Shown: positions 50,542 through 60,017, counted from the first letter of the stretch. The stretch: 64,000 nt of DNA from Sphingomonas sp. PP-CE-1G-424 (GCF_004341085.1 NZ_SLXW01000003.1:248001-312000), one strand, 5' to 3'. Notes: generated by a model not told the origin, from the sequence alone. Made by a program: numbers and translations.

Positions 50542-51885
50542 ATGCGACTACCCGACAGCAAGCCGCATCTATCGCTGCCGCGCATCCTCGAGATGAACCT
50601 GGGGTTCCTGGGGTTGCAGTTCAGCTTCGGGCTGCAGCAGGGCAACATGGCGCCGATCTACAGCTATCTCGGCGCGTCCGAGGCGTCGCTGCCGTTGCTC
50701 CAGCTCGCCGGGCCGATGACCGGGTTGCTGATCCAGCCGTTGATCGGGGCGCTGAGCGACCGGACGGACTCGCGCTGGGGGCGGCGGACGCCGTATTTCC
50801 TGTTCGGCGCGGTGCTGTGCGCGCTCGGGCTGTTCTTCATGCCGCTCAGCCACTCGATCCTGATGGCGGTATCGATGCTGTGGATCCTCGATGCGGGCAA
50901 CAACATCACGATGGAGCCGTACCGCGCGTACGTGTCGGACCGGCTGAACGAGGACCAGCACGAGATCGGCTTCCTGACGCAGAGCGCGTTCACCGGGCTC
51001 GCGCAGATGCTAGCGTTCCTGACGCCGTCGCTGCTGGTGTGGGCGGGGATGAACCAGGATTGGGTCGACACGCACAACATCCCGTACACCGCGCGGATCG
51101 CGTTCATGGTCGGCGCGGTACTGTCGTTCTCGACGATCCTCTGGTCGATCAAGCGCGTGCCCGAACTGCCGCTGTCGCTCGCCGAGCGCACGGCGATCGC
51201 CGCCAAGCCCAAGGGTTTCGCAGCGACGCTGAAGGAGATCGGTTCGGCGATCCGCGACATGCCGCCGGCGATGCGCAAGCTCGCGCTGATGAGCCTGTTC
51301 CAGTGGTACGCGATGGCGGCGTATTGGGGGTATGTGATCTATTCGATCGGCCGCTCGGTATACGGCACCGACGTACCGACCTCGTCGGGTTTCCACTCCG
51401 CGGTGCTGACGAACGGCGAGATGGCGGCGTTCTACAACGGCGTCGCGTTCGTCGCGGCGTTTGCGATGGTGCCGCTGGCGAAGCGGCTGGGCGCGGCGAG
51501 CTTGCACGCGCTGTGCCTCGTGCTGGCCGGGATCGGCATGTTGTGGCTGCCCCATATCGAGAGCAAGGCGCTGCTGTTCGTGCCCGCGATCGGCATCGGT
51601 ATCGGCTGGGCCAGCATCATGGGCAACCCGTACGTCATCCTCGCCGGAGCGATCCCGCCTGAGCGGACCGGTGTCTACATGGGCATCTTCAACATGATGA
51701 TCGTCATCCCGATGCTGCTGATCGCAGCGACCTTGCCGTTCTATTACGGGCCGTTGATGCACGGCGATCCGCGCAACGTGCTGACGCTGTGCGGGATCCT
51801 GATGTTCTGCGCGGCGGCGGCGGTGTGGACCGTGCGCGAACGCAATGCCGAAGGGCTTCCGGTCGGGGCGACGCAGCATGACTGA
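50542..51885 (+). CDS. MFS oligosaccharide transporter (sucrose/raffinose type)
   Basis: A 447-residue, twelve-helix transporter of the glycoside-type MFS. The loop GALSDRTDSRWGRRTPYFLFG is the hallmark of sucrose/maltose carriers such as SuxC and MalY relatives. It lacks a signal peptide. Its stop lies inside the start of the GH36 gene (8-base overlap), so the two are co-translated. It most likely brings a raffinose-family sugar or sucrose across the inner membrane so that GH36 and GH68 can act in the cytosol. Confidence 0.87.
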   Translation: MRLPDSKPHLSLPRILEMNLGFLGLQFSFGLQQGNMAPIYSYLGASEASLPLLQLAGPMTGLLIQPLIGALSDRTDSRWGRRTPYFLFGAVLCALGLFFMPLSHSILMAVSMLWILDAGNNITMEPYRAYVSDRLNEDQHEIGFLTQSAFTGLAQMLAFLTPSLLVWAGMNQDWVDTHNIPYTARIAFMVGAVLSFSTILWSIKRVPELPLSLAERTAIAAKPKGFAATLKEIGSAIRDMPPAMRKLALMSLFQWYAMAAYWGYVIYSIGRSVYGTDVPTSSGFHSAVLTNGEMAAFYNGVAFVAAFAMVPLAKRLGAASLHALCLVLAGIGMLWLPHIESKALLFVPAIGIGIGWASIMGNPYVILAGAIPPERTGVYMGIFNMMIVIPMLLIAATLPFYYGPLMHGDPRNVLTLCGILMFCAAAAVWTVRERNAEGLPVGATQHD

Positions 51886-53995
51886 GCCGATGATCACGCT
51901 GACCGGCAGCACCATGAGTGCGGTTATCGAGCCGCGCGGTGACGCCCCGCCGGTCTGGCGCTGGTGGGGGGGGACGGTCGATGCTAGCGGCTTGCCCTCG
52001 CTGGCCGATACGCGGCCGGCGGCGTCCTTCTCGCTCGATATCGACCAGCCGTTACCGGTGGTGCCGCCGTTCGGCACCGGCTGGTTCGGACCGCCCGCTA
52101 TTCGCGCGCACCGCGACGGCCGGCATTTCGCACAGTGGTTCGAGACCGTGTCGATCGAAACCGGCGACTATGGCCTGACTATCACGCTGGTCGACCGTGC
52201 TGCGCAGTTGACGCTGGTCCAGCGGATTGCCGTGGCCGGCGACATGCTGACGCTGTCGGCCGAGGTGATCAACGACGGCGACGACACGCTCGAGGTCGAA
52301 TGGCTCGCCGCGGGGACGCTGCCGCTGCCGGGCGATTGCGCGCAGATCCACAGCTTCACCGGGCGGCACAATGCCGAATTCGTGCCGCAGACCGAACCGA
52401 TGCCTGCGCATGGCTGGGTGCACGAGAACCGGCGCGGGCTGACCGGGCATGCGGGGCCACCCGGACTGTTCGTCAGCGGTCCGGCGAGCGGCTGGCACGC
52501 CGGACGCGTTCATGCCGCGCAACTTGCCTGGTCGGGCAATCACCGGCTCGCGATCGAGCGCGACGACGACGGCGTCTGGGTGTTGCAGATGGGCGAGGCG
52601 CTCGCGCCCGGCGAGATGCGGCTGGGGCCCGGCGACCGTTATGCGACGCCCGAGATGCTCGCAACCTGCTCGAGCGAGGGCCTCAACGGCGCGATGCAGG
52701 CGTTCCATGCCGCGATCCGCGCGCGCGCGCCGTGGCCGGTCGAGGGCATGCGTCCGCGCCCGGTTCACGTGAATAGCTGGGAAGGGTTCTATTTCGATCA
52801 CGACGAGGCCGCGCTGATGGCGCTCGCCGACCGCTCCGCCGCGCTTGGCGTGGAGCGGTTCGTGCTCGACGATGGCTGGTTCAAGGGCCGCGACGACGAC
52901 ACCGCCGCGCTCGGCGACTGGGTCCCCGACCCGGCCAAATATTCGCGCGGTCTGGGGCCGCTTGCCGCACACGTCGTCGGGCTCGGCATGGAATTCGGGC
53001 TGTGGGTCGAACCGGAGATGGTCAACCCCGACAGTGACCTCGCGCGCGCGCATCCCGATTGGGCGCTGCATCTGGACGGCGTGCCGCAGCATAGTTCGCG
53101 CAACCAGCTGGTGCTCGATCTCGGGCGGGAGGATGTCCGCGACTATCTGTTCGACCGGCTCGATGCGCTGCTGACCGAACTGCCGATCGCGTATCTGAAA
53201 TGGGATCACAACCGGGACCTCGCGGTGGCCGGCAGCGCCGATGGTAGTGCCGGCTATCACGCGCAGGTTCGCGGCGCCTATGCCTTGTTCGACCGGCTCG
53301 GTGCGGCGCATACGGCGCTGGAAATCGAGGCGTGTGCGGGTGGCGGCGGGCGGATCGACGCAGGGATCGCCGCGCGGACGCACCGGTTCTGGACCAGCGA
53401 CTGTATCGACGCGGTCAGTCGGGTGCGGATGCAGCGCGGTTTCCTTCACTTCATGCCGCCCGAGATGATGGGCGCGCATGTCGGCGCCAGCCCGGCGCAT
53501 TCAACCGGTCGCAGCCAGGGCATGGCGTTCCGTGCCGCGGTCGCGCTGCCGGGACATTTCGGCGTCGAACTCGATCCCGCGACTATGCCAGAGACGGACG
53601 CTGCGACGCTCGCGGCGGGAATCGCGCGGTACAAGGCGTTGCGCGACCGGCTGCATCGGGGTCGCGTCTGGCTGGGGGAGGGGCCCGACGGCCTAGTCTG
53701 GCAGGCGCACGGCGAGCCCGACGACCTGATTCTTCAGGTCACGCGCGTCGAACCGACCACCGTGCGCCGGCCGCCTGCGATTAGCTTGCCGATGCTTGCC
53801 GGGCGTGGTGCGTTCCGCGTCCACCTGCTCGACCTCGCTACCGAGGCGGGGCATCCCGCGCCCGATGCGCCGGTGTTCGCGGCGATGCGCGAGGGCGGCG
53901 TAATTTATTCGGGCGACTGGCTCGCGCAGGCCGGGCTGCCGACGCCGGCGATGAAGGCCGAGAGCGCCGCGCTGTTCCGGATCGAGCCCGCGTGA
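51878..53995 (+). CDS. GH36 alpha-galactosidase
   Basis: A 705-residue enzyme with the GH36 layout: N-terminal beta-sandwich (to about 290), a (beta/alpha)8 barrel with the nucleophile D443 in YLKWDHNRD and the acid/base D508 in FWTSDCID, then a C-terminal sheet domain. CAGGGGRIDAG stands where most family members have CSGGGGRFD. It removes alpha-1,6-galactose from melibiose, raffinose or stachyose. There is no signal peptide, so it works in the cytosol on imported sugar. ATG at 51878 overlaps the MFS stop. Confidence 0.93.
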   Translation: MTEPMITLTGSTMSAVIEPRGDAPPVWRWWGGTVDASGLPSLADTRPAASFSLDIDQPLPVVPPFGTGWFGPPAIRAHRDGRHFAQWFETVSIETGDYGLTITLVDRAAQLTLVQRIAVAGDMLTLSAEVINDGDDTLEVEWLAAGTLPLPGDCAQIHSFTGRHNAEFVPQTEPMPAHGWVHENRRGLTGHAGPPGLFVSGPASGWHAGRVHAAQLAWSGNHRLAIERDDDGVWVLQMGEALAPGEMRLGPGDRYATPEMLATCSSEGLNGAMQAFHAAIRARAPWPVEGMRPRPVHVNSWEGFYFDHDEAALMALADRSAALGVERFVLDDGWFKGRDDDTAALGDWVPDPAKYSRGLGPLAAHVVGLGMEFGLWVEPEMVNPDSDLARAHPDWALHLDGVPQHSSRNQLVLDLGREDVRDYLFDRLDALLTELPIAYLKWDHNRDLAVAGSADGSAGYHAQVRGAYALFDRLGAAHTALEIEACAGGGGRIDAGIAARTHRFWTSDCIDAVSRVRMQRGFLHFMPPEMMGAHVGASPAHSTGRSQGMAFRAAVALPGHFGVELDPATMPETDAATLAAGIARYKALRDRLHRGRVWLGEGPDGLVWQAHGEPDDLILQVTRVEPTTVRRPPAISLPMLAGRGAFRVHLLDLATEAGHPAPDAPVFAAMREGGVIYSGDWLAQAGLPTPAMKAESAALFRIEPA

Positions 53996-54043
53996 GCCTC
54001 CCAAGAATTCCTCCCTTTTTCCGTTTCTGACTCCAGGATAGCC

Positions 54044-55222
54044 ATGCCCGCCATCACCCATTGGTCCGCCGAGATGCTCGGTCGGATCGCCGACCAGTCC
54101 GACGCCCAGCTTCCCGTCATCACCGCGGCCGACGTCGTGCCGGTCGTCGCCGACCGCGACGTCTGGGACATGTGGCAGATCGCCTATGCCGATGGCCGCA
54201 CCGCGATGATCGACGGCCGCAGCTGGTGGTTCTTCCTCGCGACGCCCAAATTCGACGATCCCGACGATCGCCATGACGCGGCGCGGATCCGCCTGACCAG
54301 CTACGGCACCGATGGCTGGCGCGATCACGGCGAGACGTTCCCGAAAGGGTTTACGCCGGGCAGTCGCGAATGGTCGGGATCGGCGGTGCTCGGCGACGAC
54401 GACACGACGTTAACGATGTATTTTACCGCGTCCGGGCGACGCGGCGGTCCGCGAACGTTCGAGCAGCGGCTGTTCGAAACGCAGGGGCGGTTCGTCGATG
54501 GCAGGACGTTCGACTGGAGCGAACCCGTCGAATCCATCGCCGCCGATGGTACCTACTATCTCCGTGCGGATCAGGTCGAAGGCGTAAATGGCCGGATTAA
54601 AGGCTTTCGCGACCCGGGCTATTTCCGCGATCCCGTCGACGCCACCGAGTATCTGCTATTCGCTGGTTCGGCAGGCTGGGTCGATGCGATCGACGACGGC
54701 GTGATCGGCGTGGCCGTGCGCGCCGCGGGCGATACACGCTGGACGATCGCTCCGCCGCTGGTCGAATCGATCGGCGTGAACAGCGAACTCGAGCGACCGC
54801 ACATCATCCTGCGCGACGGGCTTTATTACCTGTTCTGGTCGACCCAGGCGAAGCGGTTCGCGCCCGGCATCGTCGCGCCGACCGGACTGTACGGGATGGT
54901 CGCGGACACGATGGCTGGGCCGTGGCGTCCGCTCAACGGATCGGGACTGGTCGCAGCAAACCCGGCCGCGGAACCCTTCCAGGCGTATTGCTGGTGGGTG
55001 ACGGGCGAGCTCGACGTCATCAGCTTCGTCGATTTCTGGGGTCTCAAGGGTGTCGCGCCAGACACAGCCGAGCGTCGCCGCGCGCATTTCGGCGGTACCG
55101 CCGCGCCGTGGTTCCGCCTTCTACTCGACGGAGACCATGCGTCTGTTCAGGTAGAGTCGCGCTCCACGAGCACTGGCACCATCTCGACCGACGGTGAATC
55201 CTCGCCCGCCAGCCGGGCGTAG
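54044..55222 (+). CDS. GH68 sucrase (levansucrase/invertase family)
   Basis: A 392-residue five-bladed propeller enzyme of GH68. The catalytic residues are visible: nucleophile D42 in VWDMW, transition-state Asp D190 in FRDPG, and acid/base E250 in ELERPH; EWSGSA at 109-114 is also typical. It has no signal peptide. GH68 enzymes split sucrose and transfer fructose to water or to a fructan; without secretion, hydrolysis of the sucrose left by GH36 is the likely main role. The last 76 bases overlap the convergent lacI-type gene. The product may alternatively be exported without a leader, as in Zymomonas. Confidence 0.9.
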   Translation: MPAITHWSAEMLGRIADQSDAQLPVITAADVVPVVADRDVWDMWQIAYADGRTAMIDGRSWWFFLATPKFDDPDDRHDAARIRLTSYGTDGWRDHGETFPKGFTPGSREWSGSAVLGDDDTTLTMYFTASGRRGGPRTFEQRLFETQGRFVDGRTFDWSEPVESIAADGTYYLRADQVEGVNGRIKGFRDPGYFRDPVDATEYLLFAGSAGWVDAIDDGVIGVAVRAAGDTRWTIAPPLVESIGVNSELERPHIILRDGLYYLFWSTQAKRFAPGIVAPTGLYGMVADTMAGPWRPLNGSGLVAANPAAEPFQAYCWWVTGELDVISFVDFWGLKGVAPDTAERRRAHFGGTAAPWFRLLLDGDHASVQVESRSTSTGTISTDGESSPASRA

Positions 55223-56235
55223 AGCGCGGCGACCATCGCCTTGGCGCCGGCAGCGATGTCCTGGCGGATCGTCGTCAGCCGCGGCACCGTCTGCCCGGCG
55301 AGCGGCAGGTCGTCGAAGCCGACCACGCCGATCGCGTCGGGCACCGAGAGACCGTGATCGGCCAGCACGCGCAGCGCGTTCATCGCGATCACGTCCGACG
55401 CGCAGGCCAGCCCGTCGATGTCGCGGCCGATCCGCGCGACATGCGCCGCGATCTCGTGCTCCATCACGTCCGAAGCAAGATGTGTGTCGAGCTGGAGGGG
55501 AGGGGGCAGCCCGGCGGCGGCGGTCGCGGCGACGACGCCTTCATAGCGCTGACGGATTTCAGGCGTGCGCACTTCACCGAGGAACGCAAGGCGGCGTTTA
55601 CCGCGCGCGATCAGATGCTCGCCCGCCATGCGCCCGCCGCCGACATTGTCGGTGCCGATCGCGCAGTGGACCTGACCGTCCCAGTGGCTGCCCCACGCGA
55701 CCAGCGGGCGGTATTGCCCGGCAACGCGCTCGATCGCGTCGAACTGCGTCGACTGGCCGATCACCAGCACGCCGTCGAGCATCCCCGAATCGACGATAGC
55801 CTCAAGCCAGTCCTCGGCATCCGGAATGATCCGTGACAGCATCACGTCATAGCCGTTTTCGGTCAGCGCATCCGCCAGATGGCCGAGCATCGTCATGAAG
55901 AACGGGTCGGAGATATGCTGGCGGCGTTCGTGACCGAGCGGGACGACGACGCCGATCACGCCGGTCCGCTGAGTCCTGAGCCGGCGCGCCATCTGGTTCG
56001 GACGGAAGTCGTGTTCCGCCGCGAGCGCCTGGATCCGTGCCCGCGTCTCGGCATTGACCAGCGATTTGCCCGCGAGCGCTCGTGACACGGTCCCCGCCGA
56101 CACACCCGCCAGCTTGGCGAGTTCGGCGATGTTGCGCACCCGCCGTCCCGTCCTGCCCAGTCCCTCGTCCATCGCTTGTTCCGCTCGGTTGATCGCGTGC
56201 CTTGTCGGGCGCGTACCATGTTCCGTCAACATCAT
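55147..56235 (-). CDS. LacI-family transcriptional regulator of the sugar locus
   Basis: A 362-residue regulator. The N-terminal HTH and hinge (VRNIAELAKLAGVSAGTVSR at about 33-52, ending FRPNQMARRLRT) are followed by a ribose-binding-like domain with IGVVVPL, GTDNVGGGRMAGEHL and VGFDDLPLA. A shorter start (M22) is possible, but GAGG lies before the ATG at 56235. The sugar genes and the receptor carry CAATCGATTG sites, two of them in its own promoter region, so it probably represses the locus and itself until the sugar appears. Its 3' end overlaps the GH68 gene by 76 bases. Confidence 0.92.
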   Translation of the reverse strand: MMLTEHGTRPTRHAINRAEQAMDEGLGRTGRRVRNIAELAKLAGVSAGTVSRALAGKSLVNAETRARIQALAAEHDFRPNQMARRLRTQRTGVIGVVVPLGHERRQHISDPFFMTMLGHLADALTENGYDVMLSRIIPDAEDWLEAIVDSGMLDGVLVIGQSTQFDAIERVAGQYRPLVAWGSHWDGQVHCAIGTDNVGGGRMAGEHLIARGKRRLAFLGEVRTPEIRQRYEGVVAATAAAGLPPPLQLDTHLASDVMEHEIAAHVARIGRDIDGLACASDVIAMNALRVLADHGLSVPDAIGVVGFDDLPLAGQTVPRLTTIRQDIAAGAKAMVAALYARLAGEDSPSVEMVPVLVERDST

Positions 56236-56249
56236 CCCAAAAACCTCGA

Positions 56250-56259
56250 CAATCGATTG
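56250..56259. promoter_or_regulatory. LacI-type operator CAATCGATTG, lacI-proximal copy
   Basis: Perfect palindrome 15 bases before the LacI-type start and 98 bases before the receptor start. With the copy at 56274 it forms a pair at a spacing of 24 bases between starts, about two helical turns, in a 121-base divergent region. Confidence 0.65.
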
Positions 56260-56273
56260 CGAAATGACTGTTG

Positions 56274-56283
56274 CAATCGATTG
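56274..56283. promoter_or_regulatory. LacI-type operator CAATCGATTG, receptor-proximal copy
   Basis: Second perfect copy, embedded in TTGCAATCGATTGT, identical over 14 bases to the site before the MFS operon (50450-50463). It lies 74 bases before the receptor start. Confidence 0.7.
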
Positions 56284-56356
56284 TAAGTGGTTTTAGAGGG
56301 CGATTATCGAGCGGCTCGGAGAAGGTCGCGTCATTATCCCAAGGAGGGGACCGATC

Positions 56357-59044
56357 ATGCGCCTGCCATCGACGTCACTGGTTTCGCTTGCTGCACTCGC
56401 CGTAGCGCTGGGGGCCACGCCCTCGTTCGCGCAGGTCGCGACGGTCCCGACGCCAGCGTCTGGTCAGCCCGGTGCGCCTTCGGTGCAGGCGACCACGCCG
56501 CAGCCCGGCCAGGCCGCGAACGGTTCTGCGACCGCGACCACCAAGACCGCGATCGACGGTTCGCCCGTGGCGGCAGCGACGACCGCGGACGACAGCGGCG
56601 CGTCGGGCCAGTTCCTAAACGACATCGTCGTCACCGGTTCGCGCCAGGGCCAGACCAAGTTCCGCAGCTCGACCTCGGTCAGCGACGTCACCGCCGCGCA
56701 GATCACGCAGTTCACGCCGCGCTCCGAGGCCGACGTCCTCCACCTGATCCCCGGCATCCGCGTCGAATCGACGGCGGGCGCGGGCGGCAATTCGAACATC
56801 ACCGTGCGCGGCCTGCCGCTCGCCTCGGGTGGCTCGAAGTACGTCCAGCTGCAAGAAGACGGCCTTCCCAACGTTGAGTTCGGCGACATCGCGTTCGGCA
56901 ACAACGATTTCTGGCAACGCTACGACTACACCGTCGACCGGTTGCAGGCAGTCCGCGGCGGCACCTCGTCGACCGGCGCCTCGCAGGCGCCCGGCGCGGT
57001 CATCAACTACGTGTCCAAGACCGGCGAGACCGCGGGCGGCCGCGTCGGCGTGTCGACCGGCCTCGGCTATAACGACAAGCGGGTCGACTTCGATTACGGC
57101 GCGCCGATCAGCGACACGCTGCGCTTCAACATCGGCGGTTTCTATCGCAACGGCGAAGGCCCGCGCGATCTCAGCTACACCGCGGAGAACGGTTACCAGG
57201 TGAAGGCGAACGTCACCAAGACGTTCGACAACAACGCCGGCTATATCCGCCTCAACTTCAAGCGGCTCGACGATCGTGCGCCGACCTACACATCGATGCC
57301 GTTCGGCGTCCACGTCAAGGGCGACACGATCACCGGCTATTACCCGCTCGACGGCTATGACGCGCGCAAGGACACGTCGTTCTCGAGGAACAACCTGACC
57401 TTCCCGGTCGTGAATTCGGACGGTTCGGTCTCGCAGGGCAACAACAAGGACGGCATCTCGGTCCGCTCGACCACTGCGGGTGGCGAACTCCACTACGACT
57501 TCGGCAAGAATCTCGCGATCGACAACCGCTTCGCCTATACCTGGAACAACGGCGTGTTCTCGGTGCCGTTCTTCGGCAGCCTGACGAACGTCAGCGCGCT
57601 CACCTCGGGCGCCAATCCCTACACGGTCACCACCGCGAACGGCACGACCTACACCGCCGCCAGCGCACGCTATGCCAACGGGCCCAACGCGGGTCAGACC
57701 GTCGCGGGCAACGCGGTCGTCAACGGCAACCCGACGCTGCGCACCGCGATGAACAACATGAACCATTGGGCCAACGATTTCGGCGTGACGGGCAAGTTCG
57801 ACGTCGGCGCCGGGAAAGTCACCGCCCGCGCCGCCTATTACCATTACAACCAGACGATCAACATGGACTGGCAGTGGAACGGCAGCCTGACCGCGGCAAC
57901 CGCGAACGACCCGGCGATGATCGACCTGTACAACGCGGCGGGCGTGCGGCTGACCGACAACGGCATCACCGGCTACAACACCGGCTTTGGCGCCTTCAAC
58001 CGCCATTACGACCTGAACTATGCCGGCAACGCACCCTATGCGACGCTGAACTATGAGGACGACCATGTCAGCCTCGATGCGAGCGGGCGGTATGAATTCC
58101 TCCACGCGTCGGGCGATTTCTTCCAGACCGCCGCCACCAAATCCGCGCTCGACGTCAATGGCGACGGCGCGCTGTCGGTGGCCGAGCAGAATACGTATTT
58201 GAACAGCGGCGTGGCGCAGAAGATCGATTACAGCGTCAACTACTTCAACTGGTCGCTCGGCGCGAACTATCGGTTCAACGGCAACACCAGCGCGTTCATC
58301 CGCGTCAGCCAGGGCCACCGCGCCAATGCGGACCGGATCGTTTCCGACTTCCCCGGCGCGTTCACCGCAGCGGGCAGGCTGACCGACATCGGCCGCTCGG
58401 TCGCGGTCAATCCGGTGACGCAGCAGGAGCTGGGCATCAAGCAGCGCGGCAATGTCGGCGGGTTCAGCTACGGCGCGTTCCTGACCGGCTTCCGCAGCCA
58501 GGCGACCGAATACAATTACGACCTCACGCGCCCGGTGGGCCAGCGCCAGATCTTCCAGCGCTACAAAACCTACGGCGCCGAGCTGGAATCGCAGATGTCG
58601 TACGAGCATTTCGCGCTCAACGCGAACATCGTCTACACGCATTCGCGGATCGCGCAGGATCTGATCGGCAACAATTCGGGTAACACGCCTGCGGCGACGC
58701 CGGACTTCATGTTCACGATTTCGCCGTCGTTCAATCTGCCGCTGGGATCGATCGGCTTCACGTATCTGGGCCAGACCAAGACCTATACGGACTCGAGCAA
58801 TCTGCTGAAGCAGCGCGGGCAGGGGATCTTCAACGCGTTCGTGTACGTCAAGCCGGTCGAGCCGCTGACGATCAGCCTGAACGTCGCCAACCTGTTCAAC
58901 AGCTGGGATCAGTCCGGCCGACTCGATCAGGCGTCGGTCGGCGACCTTGCCACGACGGGTTCGCTGTATGGCGTCGCCTATGCCGGTACCAACCGTGCAG
59001 GGTTCGGGCGGACCTTCTCGCTGTCGGCGAGCTACGCGTTCTGA
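56357..59044 (+). CDS. TonB-dependent receptor of the sugar locus
   Basis: An 895-residue receptor behind AAGGAGGGGACCGATC. Signal peptide cleaved near residue 26 (SFAQ), a long Pro/Ala/Thr-rich linker, NDIVVTGSR at 88-96, and a plug with NITVRGLPLASGGSKYVQLQEDG and RLQAVRGGTSSTGASQAPG. The barrel ends SLSASYAF. It shares the operator sites of the LacI-type regulator and lies at the far end of the MFS/GH36/GH68 locus, which makes it the likely outer-membrane gate for the oligosaccharide. Confidence 0.93.
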   Translation: MRLPSTSLVSLAALAVALGATPSFAQVATVPTPASGQPGAPSVQATTPQPGQAANGSATATTKTAIDGSPVAAATTADDSGASGQFLNDIVVTGSRQGQTKFRSSTSVSDVTAAQITQFTPRSEADVLHLIPGIRVESTAGAGGNSNITVRGLPLASGGSKYVQLQEDGLPNVEFGDIAFGNNDFWQRYDYTVDRLQAVRGGTSSTGASQAPGAVINYVSKTGETAGGRVGVSTGLGYNDKRVDFDYGAPISDTLRFNIGGFYRNGEGPRDLSYTAENGYQVKANVTKTFDNNAGYIRLNFKRLDDRAPTYTSMPFGVHVKGDTITGYYPLDGYDARKDTSFSRNNLTFPVVNSDGSVSQGNNKDGISVRSTTAGGELHYDFGKNLAIDNRFAYTWNNGVFSVPFFGSLTNVSALTSGANPYTVTTANGTTYTAASARYANGPNAGQTVAGNAVVNGNPTLRTAMNNMNHWANDFGVTGKFDVGAGKVTARAAYYHYNQTINMDWQWNGSLTAATANDPAMIDLYNAAGVRLTDNGITGYNTGFGAFNRHYDLNYAGNAPYATLNYEDDHVSLDASGRYEFLHASGDFFQTAATKSALDVNGDGALSVAEQNTYLNSGVAQKIDYSVNYFNWSLGANYRFNGNTSAFIRVSQGHRANADRIVSDFPGAFTAAGRLTDIGRSVAVNPVTQQELGIKQRGNVGGFSYGAFLTGFRSQATEYNYDLTRPVGQRQIFQRYKTYGAELESQMSYEHFALNANIVYTHSRIAQDLIGNNSGNTPAATPDFMFTISPSFNLPLGSIGFTYLGQTKTYTDSSNLLKQRGQGIFNAFVYVKPVEPLTISLNVANLFNSWDQSGRLDQASVGDLATTGSLYGVAYAGTNRAGFGRTFSLSASYAF

Positions 59045-59244
59045 TCGTCGATCCCTGGGTCTGACCGAGCGAACTATCACCGCCGCCGGCTGCGAAGTCG
59101 GCGGCGGAATGCCGTCGGGTGTCGTGGCCGGACCCGACGAAGCAGCCGCGAACAGATGATGAGGAATGTGACAAAAATCACATGGAACGTTGCAGGATCG
59201 TCATCGGTATTTTGCGGGTCTGCATTAACGAAAAGGAAGTCCGT

Positions 59245-59466
59245 ATGCGTCGCAGTGCTCTGTTCATTCTGCCCATGATGATGCTGTCGGTCTCGCCCGC
59301 GCTGGCCAAGGGTTGCATCCGCGGCGCGGCGGCTGGCGGCGTCGGCGGACACTTCGTTGGCAAGGGCCATGCCGTGATGGGTGCCGCCGCCGGCTGCGTG
59401 ATCGCGCACCATCACTACGCCAAGCAGGCCCGTGCCCAGAAGGCGGCGGCCCGCTCACACGGCTGA
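59245..59466 (+). CDS. small secreted glycine-zipper-like protein
   Basis: A 73-residue protein with a signal peptide (cleaved near residue 21, ALAKG), then GAAAGGVGGHFVGKGHAVMGAAAG, whose spaced small residues resemble a glycine zipper that inserts in membranes, and a His/Ala/Lys-rich tail (HHHYAKQARAQKAAARSHG). AAAAGGAAGTCC precedes the ATG. The function is unknown; it is probably an envelope protein. A stem-loop follows immediately. Confidence 0.78.
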   Translation: MRRSALFILPMMMLSVSPALAKGCIRGAAAGGVGGHFVGKGHAVMGAAAGCVIAHHHYAKQARAQKAAARSHG

Positions 59467-59476
59467 ACCTGAACGC

Positions 59477-59512
59477 TACGCTTCGCTGACGACTGCCGTT
59501 CAGCGAAGCGTA
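59477..59512 (+). terminator. stem-loop after the small secreted gene
   Basis: TACGCTTCGCTGA and TCAGCGAAGCGTA form a perfect 13-bp stem around a 10-base loop, 11 bases after the stop. There is no T-run right behind it, but a perfect stem this long will end or protect the transcript. Confidence 0.7.
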
Positions 59513-59660
59513 TGCCCGGCACGCGGCGGGTGCATAAAACACAGGTTATAGTACCGAAATACCTGAATATATCTTCGGCCCTGTGAGTTCATGTCCGGGG
59601 AGTATGTGCTTCAGTCTCGGCGGAGTTTGAGCGTCATATCCCCACAACATGGGGCTTATC

Positions 59661-60017
59661 ATGATCGATTTCCGGACAACCTTTCGCCTCACGACCGTTA
59701 GCGCCGGGGCACTTGCGCTCGCCGCATGCGTCGATCCCTCGGCCAAGATCGCCACGTCGCTCGAGGGCTATGGTTTTCAGCCTGCGCAATCGCAGTGCGT
59801 CGGTGACCTCCTCGAAGCCAATCTGTCGATCGGGCAGCTTCAGCAACTCGGCCGCGCCGCCAAGGCATCGCGCCAGGGGGACACGACGCCCGGTCGGCTG
59901 ACGATCGGCGATTTTGTTCGCGTGTCGGGGCAGGTGAAGGATCCGAAGGTGCCGCTCGAAGTCGGCAAGGCCGCTGCGGCTTGCGGGCTCCTGACGGACC
60001 CGGCTTCCCCGCTTTAA
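59661..60017 (+). CDS. small lipoprotein
   Basis: A 118-residue protein. I prefer the ATG at 59661, which has GGGGCTT before it; an ATG four codons upstream overlaps that site. The lipobox LAAC gives a lipidated Cys at about residue 23. The mature part has two more Cys (QSQC and AAACG) that may form a disulfide, and helical segments GDLLEANLSIGQLQQLGRAAKA and VPLEVGKAAAAC. The family is not one I recognise. It probably faces the periplasm. Confidence 0.72.
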   Translation: MIDFRTTFRLTTVSAGALALAACVDPSAKIATSLEGYGFQPAQSQCVGDLLEANLSIGQLQQLGRAAKASRQGDTTPGRLTIGDFVRVSGQVKDPKVPLEVGKAAAACGLLTDPASPL

